Shown here one piece after another: positions 26,161 through 33,525 of a stretch of 34,882 nucleotides of DNA (positions are counted from its first letter, which is position 1; each line of letters starts with the position of its first letter). Under the pieces are notes generated by a model. The model saw only the letters and a list, made by a program, of their open reading frames with translations, was not told where the DNA came from and did not search any database. Made by a program: the position numbers and the translations under genes. This stretch comes from Bacteroidales bacterium (GTDB taxonomy: Bacteria > Bacteroidota > Bacteroidia > Bacteroidales > JAIPAP01), in NCBI GenBank assembly GCA_021740045.1, contig JAIPAP010000043.1:1-34882 (forward strand), written 5' to 3'.

Positions 26161-27171
26161 TTATGTTTGTTCCGAAAGGAAATGACGGGCTGTGTCTTTG
26201 ATGCTGTCTTCAATGGAAATGAATTCATGATGGAGGTTTTGTTTGACTTTTTGGTTGGAGAAATAATACTTATTGTTTGCGGTTCGTGATGTTTCGCGGG
26301 TAATCAGCGGACTTTTATTTTGAAGGATACCCCTGATCTTTTCAATCCGCCAGGCAATGTTGCTCAAAAAACGGGTGGCATGGTAGGTGGGTGGAGATGC
26401 ATTGAGTTCTTTTGCGATTAATTCAAAAATATGTTTGTAAGAAACCGAAGAGGCGTTAACCACAAATCGTTCCCCGCTAATGTTGGTGTTCATCAATTGG
26501 ATCATGATGCGTGAAACATCCCTAACGTCGACAAATCCATTAATTCCCGTGGTATAAAACTTCAAACCATTCCAAACCGAGGTAAAAAGCCTGGAACTAC
26601 CTTCATCCCAGTTGCCCGGTCCAATAATGATGGAGGGATTGACAATAACGGCATTCAATCCTTCCACAATGCCGCGCCATACTTCGCGTTCTCCTTCGTA
26701 TTTGCTGATGGCATAAGGTGATTTGTTGCGATAACTTTTCCAGATAGCTTCTTCATCAATGGTGCCTTTGTTTTCCGATCGCCCTAAAGCTGACACCGAA
26801 CTAACATGACAGAATTTGCGAATGTCTTTTTCCAGGGCTGTATTGACCATATTGGCCGTACCCTGGGCATTGATCTTTAGCAACATCTCCCGGTCCCGGG
26901 GATCAAAAGAAACAAAACCGGCGCAATGATAAACATCTGATATATTGTTAAAAGCCTCTTCCAGGGAGAATAAGTCCAGCACATCTGCATTTACCCATTC
27001 AATCTTATTAAACAGTGTAAGAGCTTGATCGGAATAATAGGAAAAAATTTTTCGGGTGAGTTGCAGCTTGCTTGATGGCCGCTTGATAGCCCTCACTTCA
27101 TGACCTTCCATCAACAGATCGAAAAGCACATGAGCACCTAATAATCCTGTTCCTCCCGTTACCAATTTCAT
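26161..27171 (-). CDS. NAD-dependent epimerase/dehydratase (extended SDR)
   Basis: NAD(P)-binding Rossmann enzyme of 336 aa. The nucleotide-binding TGGTGLLG is at 5-12, the catalytic Ser region HVSSVSALG at about 122-130, and the YxxxK pair Y153/K157 is in YAISKYEGE. The downstream NPSIIIGPGNWDEGSS segment is also typical of extended SDRs of the dihydroflavonol reductase/3-beta-HSD type. The substrate cannot be inferred: nucleotide sugars or sterol/terpenoid-like alcohols are both possible in this branch. It is on the minus strand between the serine hydrolase-like gene and flavodoxin, with short gaps to both. No operon partner clarifies its role. Confidence 0.9.
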   Translation of the reverse strand: MKLVTGGTGLLGAHVLFDLLMEGHEVRAIKRPSSKLQLTRKIFSYYSDQALTLFNKIEWVNADVLDLFSLEEAFNNISDVYHCAGFVSFDPRDREMLLKINAQGTANMVNTALEKDIRKFCHVSSVSALGRSENKGTIDEEAIWKSYRNKSPYAISKYEGEREVWRGIVEGLNAVIVNPSIIIGPGNWDEGSSRLFTSVWNGLKFYTTGINGFVDVRDVSRIMIQLMNTNISGERFVVNASSVSYKHIFELIAKELNASPPTYHATRFLSNIAWRIEKIRGILQNKSPLITRETSRTANNKYYFSNQKVKQNLHHEFISIEDSIKDTARHFLSEQT

Positions 27172-27220
27172 GTTGCAAAATTATGAATTTTAAAACAGGC
27201 TATTACGGGGTAATTCTAGC

Positions 27221-28456
27221 TTATTCATTTGAGGTAGTAAATAGAATATCCAGGGCTGAATGGCCTATATTGTACATAAATGCAAACTGGCCTTCAGGGT
27301 TTTCAGTATTCATAAACGAACAAGTAACCACAATGGAAGCCTGTTTGTCGGGATCATAACGCATTACGGTAACATAACCCCGATTCGATCCATTATGTCC
27401 ATACCCTAAATCTTCGGTAAATGCTGTTCCTAACCCGTAATCTTCAGAGTTATTTCCGGTGGGCCTCACATCCATCATCATTTCAATGTATTCAGGGGCC
27501 AGCCCGCTTTCCCCTCTATAAAGCCGGTAAGCCCAAGTGGCAAGGTCATCGGTAGTGGTTATCAAATTTCCATGGGCCACATGAGCAGAGATATTATCTT
27601 CCGAGACTTCCGATAACTTTTGATCGGTCCACAAATATCCATAAAAGTAAGGTTTGGGTAATGAAACATCATTGCCATCATACGGCAATGAACTTTCCGA
27701 TAGATTATTCGGCTCAAAAAACGATTCCCGGATAAACTCATGGTAAGCTTGCCCCGATACCCGTTCAATGATTTTCCCAAGCAAAGAATAGCCGGTGTTG
27801 CTATAATGAAAGCCGCTTCCGGGTTCAAAATAACTCAACTGATGTTCAGCCGCCACTCCTACTTGCTCATCGATGGTAAATGTATGTTCCGGCTGTTGCT
27901 CTTTGGTCCATGAAACATAATTCTTTCCGGCATAAGAAGCATCGGCGGAATCGGGAACAATACTTTCGGAAACATCGAATACCCCTGCGCGATGCCCTAA
28001 AAGTTGTTTTATGGTGATTTTATCCTTGAAAGGAATATCATATACTGTATTATGAGGAATATAGGATTGGTCGGTGCCGGGAATAAGCTGGGTGATAGTA
28101 TCATTGATATGGAGCTTTTCATTTTGCTGCAAATACAAAATAGCCGCTGCTGTGAAGGTTTTTGTAGTGGCTGCTGCTCTAAAATGATGTCCTTTACCGG
28201 CACCCGGCTGCTCCCCGGCCGAAACGAAATAATCTTCTTCACCGGCGGTTACGGCTTGCAAACAAATACTGCCTTGCCAATCCTTATGCTTAGCCATATA
28301 CCACATCCATTCATTTTCGATCATCCCCTTTAGTTGAGCCAATTTTTGAGCATGCGTTGAAGAAGAGTTTCCGGGCGGTTTATAGCAACCGGTTGCCAAA
28401 AGTAAAGTGGAAAGCAGTACCAGCAATGAAACCTGATAAACCAACCGTATCTTCAT
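27221..28456 (-). CDS. Serine beta-lactamase-like lipoprotein with missing nucleophile Ser
   Basis: Beta-lactamase/class C PBP-like fold (serine hydrolase family), 411 aa from the ATG at 28456. That start is chosen because it gives a clean lipoprotein signal with lipobox ATGC (Cys24); an in-frame start 24 codons earlier would bury it. The first motif of the family, usually SxxK in FRxxSVTKTFTA, reads FRAAATTKTFTA, so Ala96 stands at the nucleophile position and Lys99 is kept. The second motif YSN (218-220) and third HNG (354-356) are intact. It is therefore probably not a functional hydrolase and may bind peptidoglycan stem peptides or act as a regulator. The codon is GCC, so the change is not a single silent misreading of the usual serine. 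Confidence 0.85.
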   Translation of the reverse strand: MKIRLVYQVSLLVLLSTLLLATGCYKPPGNSSSTHAQKLAQLKGMIENEWMWYMAKHKDWQGSICLQAVTAGEEDYFVSAGEQPGAGKGHHFRAAATTKTFTAAAILYLQQNEKLHINDTITQLIPGTDQSYIPHNTVYDIPFKDKITIKQLLGHRAGVFDVSESIVPDSADASYAGKNYVSWTKEQQPEHTFTIDEQVGVAAEHQLSYFEPGSGFHYSNTGYSLLGKIIERVSGQAYHEFIRESFFEPNNLSESSLPYDGNDVSLPKPYFYGYLWTDQKLSEVSEDNISAHVAHGNLITTTDDLATWAYRLYRGESGLAPEYIEMMMDVRPTGNNSEDYGLGTAFTEDLGYGHNGSNRGYVTVMRYDPDKQASIVVTCSFMNTENPEGQFAFMYNIGHSALDILFTTSNE

Positions 28457-28586
28457 AAGGATATTTTTTTCCGAAAATAATAAAAACTTTTCATAAGGTT
28501 TAGCTAAGGAATAATGATTAATGCGCAAAATTGCTTACTTTTAATCCTTAAAATGATTAACCGGTGAAAATGTATTTAATTCGATT

Positions 28587-29330
28587 ATGAAGAGATTAGC
28601 TGCGCTTTTGATTGTTTTATTCCCCTTGGTGGCTTTAAACCAACCGATAAAGACCAATACCGATAGCCTTTGGGAAGAATTCAGGCAAGCTGAGACCGAT
28701 ACCGGCAAAATTAGCCTGCTGAATGATATCTCGTATAAACTGCTATTCACTGATAAAGAAGACACCCTTAAGATGTATATTGACTCCATGTATTTATGGT
28801 CCGAACGTATTGGTTTTGATAAGGGTTTACATTACGCCTATAAAACCAGGGGGTCATACTATTGGTTTAAACACAAGTTCGACAGCACCATTTACTTTTA
28901 CAAAAAAGCCGAAAAAATTGCAGAGCAACTTAAAAATAAGGCATTGATCGCCGATATAAACTATAACATGGCGCTTGCTTATGAAATGAAGGGCGATAAA
29001 AAAGAAGCCATTTTTCATCAGCGCACAGCAGTTGATTATTTTGACCGTTTCAACGATCGTAGTGGCGTGGCCAAGTCATTAAGAGGCTTAGGCGGGATAT
29101 ATAGCAGAACAGGACAATCGGAGAAGGCATTGTCCAAAATCCTCACGGCAATCCATATTTATGATTCTTTGGGAAAACAGGGAGAATTGGCGTCCACTTA
29201 TATTACCCTCGGTAACCTGTATACCAATATGGAAGAATATCGTAAAGCAATTGATTATCATGAAAAGGCTTTGAAGCTCGACTTAAAATTGGATGAGGTA
29301 AGTTGGTTACCTACCAATATAATAATTTAG
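28587..29330 (+). CDS. TPR sensor histidine kinase, N-terminal part (frameshifted)
   Basis: A 247-aa frame with a signal peptide (about 1-19, MKRLAALLIVLFPLVALNQ) and tetratricopeptide repeats from about residue 90: FDSTIYFYKKAEKIAEQLKN, KKEAIFHQRTAVDYFDRF, SEKALSKILTAIHIYDSLG and YRKAIDYHEKALKLDLKLD. It stops at 29330 within a repeat. The next frame (29303-30745) resumes with the following repeat (YQYNNLGNVYNS). The two together have the layout of one periplasmic-TPR, single-TM sensor kinase common in Bacteroidota. A one-base deletion between about 29297 and 29330 is the simplest explanation. It is divergent from the serine hydrolase-like gene, 130 bp away. Confidence 0.85.
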   Translation: MKRLAALLIVLFPLVALNQPIKTNTDSLWEEFRQAETDTGKISLLNDISYKLLFTDKEDTLKMYIDSMYLWSERIGFDKGLHYAYKTRGSYYWFKHKFDSTIYFYKKAEKIAEQLKNKALIADINYNMALAYEMKGDKKEAIFHQRTAVDYFDRFNDRSGVAKSLRGLGGIYSRTGQSEKALSKILTAIHIYDSLGKQGELASTYITLGNLYTNMEEYRKAIDYHEKALKLDLKLDEVSWLPTNIII

Positions 29331-30745
29331 GGAATGTCTATAATAGTATTCCCGGAAAGACCGACTCTGCAGTATATTACCTGAAAAAGGCTATCAAGGT
29401 TTCGGAAAAAGGTTCAAAATTTGGCAGTAAGCTTTCAGCCTATATCAACCTTGGCAATGTATATTTCGAAAAGGAACCGGAAAAAGCTTTAGCTTGGTAT
29501 ACCAAAGCCCGTGAAATGCCTTTATTCGAGCAAGGCTTATACCAGAAAGCCGGAGTAATCATTAATATGGGAGGCGTTAATATTGATCTGGGCAATCTCG
29601 ATACTGCAAAAAGTCTTCTTTACAATGGCATAAGGTACGCAAGAAGGGGAGGTTATCTCAATTTTGAAAGAAATGCCTATGAATCCCTGATTAGAATTGA
29701 TTCCATAAGGGAAAATATCGATTCGGCAATGGCCCATTTTAACAAGGTTAGACAATTATCTGACAGCATTAAAAATGAAAACATACGGAACCGGGTTTCT
29801 GAGCTCGAGATTGAATATGAAACCGAGAAAATGGAGGCAGAGAATGAACAGTTGAAGAAAGAAAACCGACTTAACCAGCAATTAATTCAAAAACAGAATT
29901 ACATTGTTATCATTAGTATTTCTGCCTCTTTGATATTGATCTTATTCATTATCTGGATATACATTAGTAACCGGCGGGTTAAACGATTGAATCAACAACT
30001 GGAAGAACAGAACCAAGAACTCGAAAAGCTAAACAACACCAAGGATAAGTTCTTTTCAATAGTGGCTCATGATCTGAAGAGCCCGTTTAATACACTGATA
30101 GGCTTTTTGGAGGAGCTTCATGATAATTATGATGAATTCACCGACGAAGAAAAGCGAAAGATCATTAAAGACCTGAAAACCAGTAGTGAAAACGCTTATA
30201 AGATGCTTGTCAATCTGTTGGATTGGGCTCGTTCGCAACGGGGAAAGATCGAAATTAAGCCACGCGAAATTAAAGTTAGAAACTTTGTGAATGAAGAACT
30301 GGCCTATGTAAAGGAAAGAGCAGGTGGCAAAACGCAAGACTTTAGGAACGAAATTCCCGAAACATTGTCGGTATATGCCGACCCTACCATGACTTCGACG
30401 GTTTTGGCCAACCTGATTAATAACGCGATAAAATTCACCCCCCGGGGAGGTTCAATCATTTTGTCAGGCTCCAGGAATAATGGAAATGCTCAAATCCTGG
30501 TAAAAGATACCGGAACGGGAATTCCTCCTGAAAAGCAACAAAATCTTTTCGATCCGGGTTCCGAATTCAGACAACAAGGTACGGAAGATGAAAAAGGGAC
30601 CGGCCTGGGGCTCATCATCTGTAAGGAATTTATTAATAAAATGAATGGAAATATAGGTGTTAGAAGTAAACCCGGAGAAGGCAGTACGTTTTATTTTACC
30701 TTACCGGCGGAGAAAGGCAAGTCCGACAGCCAGAAAGTTACATAA
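29303..30745 (+). CDS. TPR sensor histidine kinase, C-terminal part (frameshifted)
   Basis: Continuation of the preceding gene in the -1 frame. It has further TPRs (about 1-160), a coiled-coil linker, one TM helix (about 200-220), a second coiled coil (NQQLEEQNQELEKLNNTKDK), a HisKA domain with His256 in VAHDLKSPFNTL, and an HATPase_c domain with NLINNAIKFTP, DTGTGIPPEK and GTGLGLIICKEF. The apparent start is a TTG inside the overlap, with no independent signal peptide, so this is not likely to be a separate gene. A stop at 29294-29296 blocks the frame further upstream. It ends 8 bp into the convergent GIY-YIG gene. No response regulator is adjacent. Confidence 0.88.
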   Translation: MVTYQYNNLGNVYNSIPGKTDSAVYYLKKAIKVSEKGSKFGSKLSAYINLGNVYFEKEPEKALAWYTKAREMPLFEQGLYQKAGVIINMGGVNIDLGNLDTAKSLLYNGIRYARRGGYLNFERNAYESLIRIDSIRENIDSAMAHFNKVRQLSDSIKNENIRNRVSELEIEYETEKMEAENEQLKKENRLNQQLIQKQNYIVIISISASLILILFIIWIYISNRRVKRLNQQLEEQNQELEKLNNTKDKFFSIVAHDLKSPFNTLIGFLEELHDNYDEFTDEEKRKIIKDLKTSSENAYKMLVNLLDWARSQRGKIEIKPREIKVRNFVNEELAYVKERAGGKTQDFRNEIPETLSVYADPTMTSTVLANLINNAIKFTPRGGSIILSGSRNNGNAQILVKDTGTGIPPEKQQNLFDPGSEFRQQGTEDEKGTGLGLIICKEFINKMNGNIGVRSKPGEGSTFYFTLPAEKGKSDSQKVT

Positions 30746-30992
30746 TGAACTTTCCGCCCAACTTATCATGTAGAAATTCACTTCCTTTATGGCTTTTTAG
30801 GAAGGCTTCCCTTTTGAGGGCTTCGTTATGGGTTTGATATTCTTCTTTATACAAAAGCTGCCACGGGCCCCTGTCTTCACTATGGGCACTGAAATCAAGG
30901 TTGCCTGATTTCAGTTTGTTCATCAGGTTAGAGGTTATACCTATATATTGCTTGCCGGTTGAAGCGCTTTTTATAACGTATACGTAATACAT
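30738..30992 (-). CDS. GIY-YIG domain protein (UPF0213/YhbQ-like size)
   Basis: An 84-aa protein made of a single GIY-YIG nuclease-type domain. YYVYVIKS gives the GIY half and QYIGITSNL the YIG half, and the KREAFLKSHKG helix carries the expected Glu. The conserved Arg in the helix after YIG (usually NLEKRLxxHN) reads Lys in NLMNKLKSGN, and the following His is also absent, so activity is uncertain. Stand-alone small GIY-YIG proteins are frequent, often multi-copy, in Bacteroidota, and their role (DNA repair or selfish element) is mostly unknown. It overlaps the end of the convergent kinase gene by 8 bp. Confidence 0.88.
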   Translation of the reverse strand: MYYVYVIKSASTGKQYIGITSNLMNKLKSGNLDFSAHSEDRGPWQLLYKEEYQTHNEALKREAFLKSHKGSEFLHDKLGGKFIM

Positions 30993-31136
30993 ACCTATTT
31001 TTTACCAGCAGAACAGCTACATCCCCCACTTTTGTTCAGGATATCATGAGGCAAAGATATGTTCGGGGGATGCAACTGTTCCAATATTTCAATTCATCAA
31101 AATCTTTAGCTACCCTCTTGATTAAATCCTTAAGAA

Positions 31137-33368
31137 TTATTCAACCAATTTAAAATCAGCCTCTAACACTTCGATAGCATTCCCTCCGGCAAAAACTTTA
31201 AAGTCACCGGGTTCAGCAACGTAGTTCATATCTTTTGCGTAAAACCTTAGATCATCGGGGGTAAGGGAAAACATTACGTGTTTAGTTTCTGATGGATCCA
31301 GTGAAATTTTCTTGAAACCCTTCAATTCCTTAACCGGACGGGTTACACTACCCACTAAATCGCGCACATAAAGTTGCACTACCTCTTCTCCTCTTCTGTT
31401 GCCCGTATTGGTGACTTTTACAGAAACCTGTAACTTTTCACCGAATGTAATTTCTTCCTTGTCAAGCTCCAGGTCATCATATTCGAATGATGTGTAGCTT
31501 AAACCATATCCAAATGGATAAAGCGGTTCATTGGGGATATCCAGGTACCGGGTAGTGTATTTATTATCAGCATCGAAAGGCCGTCCCGTGTTTTTATGAT
31601 TATAGTAAATCGGGATTTGGCCGGTGTTTCTCGGAAAAGTGCAAACCAACTTTCCCGAGGGGTTATAGTCGCCGCTAAGCACCTCGGCGATAGCATCACC
31701 GGCACGGGTACCCAAATGCCAGGCATAAACTATGGCTGGAATGTTTTCGTCCATCCATCCTATTGTTAGGGGACGTCCTGCCATAACTAAAGAAATGACG
31801 GGTTTGCCGGTTTGGTATATTTCCTTGATGAGTTCTTTCTGAGGCCCCGGAAGGTCAATGTTTGACCGGCTTGCTGCTTCACCATTTTGGCGATAATTTT
31901 CACCCAATGCCATAATCACCAGGTCAGATTGTTTGGCAACCTCAATGGCTTCCATAAAGCCTGATTGGTCATTACCTTCAAATCCTCCTCCAAAAGCATA
32001 ATTAAACTGAGCGTTAGGGAATTTCTTCCTGAGGCCCTTCATCAAAGTAACTACCTCGGAATCGACACCGGCTGCATGCCATGTTCCCAGCATATCAGTT
32101 TGATTATCGGCAAGCGGACCAATTACCGCTATAGTCTTGCCGGTGTTTGTATTAATGGGAAGTAACTCAGAACCGTTGAATTTTTCATTTTTCAATAGCA
32201 CAATGGATTGCATTGCTGATTCAAGGGCATGGTCTTTCATTTCCTGAGATAGAATGATGTTTTCTTCACGCGTTTCATCAATGTATTTATAAGGGTCATC
32301 AAAAAGTCCCAGGTCATATTTGAGCATAAGTACGTTTTTAACCGATGAGTTTATATCACTCATGGTCACCTTACCTTCTTCCAGGCTTTTTGCCAGGTAA
32401 TTGTAAAATGCGGCGCTCTGCATATCCATATCGATTCCGGCATTAAGCGCCAATTCTCCGGCGTGTTTTTCATCCTGTGCATATCCGTGATTCACCATCT
32501 CTTCAATGGAAGTGTAATCAGTTACCACCATTCCCTTAAAGTTCCATTCCTCACGGAGTATTTCCCTAAAGAGGAATTTGTTACCTGTAGCGGGAATCCC
32601 GTTCAGTTCGTTAAAAGCAGTCATTACTGTTGCCACACCGGCATCAATGGAAGCTTTAAAGGGAGGGAGATAAATTTCACGCAATCGCCGTTCCGACATA
32701 TCCACCGTGTTATAATCCCTTCCTGCTTCGGCTGCGCCGTATGCCGCAAAATGTTTCATACAGGCAGCAAGGGTCAGTGGGTCTTCCAGTTTTTTGCCTT
32801 GATAACCTTTTACTTTCGCAGCGGCTACTTTGCTGCTGTAATAGGGGTCTTCGCCTGAGCCTTCGGCAATTCTACCCCAGCGAGGATCGTAGGTTATATC
32901 CACCATGGGATTGAAAGTCCAGTTTAATCCCCCGGCGGCAGCTTCCCTGGCCGATAAACGGGCCGATTTTTCAATGAGGCCCAAATCCCAGGAGCAAGCT
33001 TCTGCCAAAGGGATCGGGAATATGGTTTTATAACCGTGTATGATATCATATCCGAATAGCAGGGGAATTCCCAGGCGGGTTTCTTCAACGGCCATTTGCT
33101 GGAGTTTGCGGTTATAAGCTGCGGTATGGGCATTAAAGATATTACCACATTTACCCGATTGAATATCCTGTTTGTATCCTTCTCGCAAAGTGGGGCCGGT
33201 AGATGCCCAATCGCTGGTAAAAAGGGTGAGCTGCCCGATTTTCTCTTCGAGCGTCATGCGTTGTATAAGGGAATCAACAAATTCCTCTCGCTCTGTATCA
33301 CCAACCTGGGCGCCGGCCGTCATGGTTATCATTATTGTTAGCGCCATGCCTATCCATTGTTTTTTCAT
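31137..33368 (-). CDS. bglX: Glycoside hydrolase family 3 beta-glucosidase (BglX-like)
   Basis: Exported beta-glucosidase of 743 aa that removes terminal beta-linked glucose from oligosaccharides. It has a signal peptide (about 1-20, ending TAGA). A GH3 N-domain covers about 25-360, with KHFAAYG at 205-211 and the nucleophile Asp284 in VVTDYTSIEE. The GH3 C-domain carries the acid/base Glu candidate in NGEAASRSNIDLPGPQ, and a fibronectin-III-like C-terminal domain starts at about 640 (VKVTNTGNRRGEEVVQLYVRD). The length fits periplasmic BglX. Its neighbour upstream on the same strand is a GH144/glycoamylase-like enzyme, which suggests they degrade the same beta-glucan in two steps. Confidence 0.93.
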   Translation of the reverse strand: MKKQWIGMALTIMITMTAGAQVGDTEREEFVDSLIQRMTLEEKIGQLTLFTSDWASTGPTLREGYKQDIQSGKCGNIFNAHTAAYNRKLQQMAVEETRLGIPLLFGYDIIHGYKTIFPIPLAEACSWDLGLIEKSARLSAREAAAGGLNWTFNPMVDITYDPRWGRIAEGSGEDPYYSSKVAAAKVKGYQGKKLEDPLTLAACMKHFAAYGAAEAGRDYNTVDMSERRLREIYLPPFKASIDAGVATVMTAFNELNGIPATGNKFLFREILREEWNFKGMVVTDYTSIEEMVNHGYAQDEKHAGELALNAGIDMDMQSAAFYNYLAKSLEEGKVTMSDINSSVKNVLMLKYDLGLFDDPYKYIDETREENIILSQEMKDHALESAMQSIVLLKNEKFNGSELLPINTNTGKTIAVIGPLADNQTDMLGTWHAAGVDSEVVTLMKGLRKKFPNAQFNYAFGGGFEGNDQSGFMEAIEVAKQSDLVIMALGENYRQNGEAASRSNIDLPGPQKELIKEIYQTGKPVISLVMAGRPLTIGWMDENIPAIVYAWHLGTRAGDAIAEVLSGDYNPSGKLVCTFPRNTGQIPIYYNHKNTGRPFDADNKYTTRYLDIPNEPLYPFGYGLSYTSFEYDDLELDKEEITFGEKLQVSVKVTNTGNRRGEEVVQLYVRDLVGSVTRPVKELKGFKKISLDPSETKHVMFSLTPDDLRFYAKDMNYVAEPGDFKVFAGGNAIEVLEADFKLVE

Positions 33369-33408
33369 CCGTTTATTTTTTAATTTTTTAATGGTCGGAT
33401 GGAACTAC

Positions 33409-33460
33409 GCATGGCTAAATAATTATTGTCGTGTGTGTCTTAATAATTATTTAGTCATGC
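33409..33460. repeat. 19-bp inverted repeat between GH144-like and GH3 genes
   Basis: The left arm 33409-33427 (GCATGGCTAAATAATTATT) pairs with the right arm 33442-33460 across a 14-nt loop. There are 18 Watson-Crick pairs and one G-T position. It is AT-rich, has no T-run directly after it in either direction, and lies 41 bp upstream of the GH3 start. It could be an mRNA processing/stability hairpin, an attenuator, or an operator. Confidence 0.7.
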
Positions 33461-33525
33461 TTCGTTTCATCTTTCTTTATCGTTTTTATTTGACAATAGT
33501 TTCTTCAACTTTAGCAAACCCAGTA

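Noticed and set aside
29282-29300. Programmed -1 frameshifting in the TPR kinase
   Set aside because: No X XXY YYZ heptamer is present at a usable position, and a shift at the TTAAAA run would meet the stop at 29294-29296.
31020-31072. CATCCCCC / GGGGGATG inverted repeat downstream of the GH3 gene as a terminator
   Set aside because: The 8-bp arms are separated by a 37-nt loop and there is no T-run on either strand, so support is too weak for a feature call.
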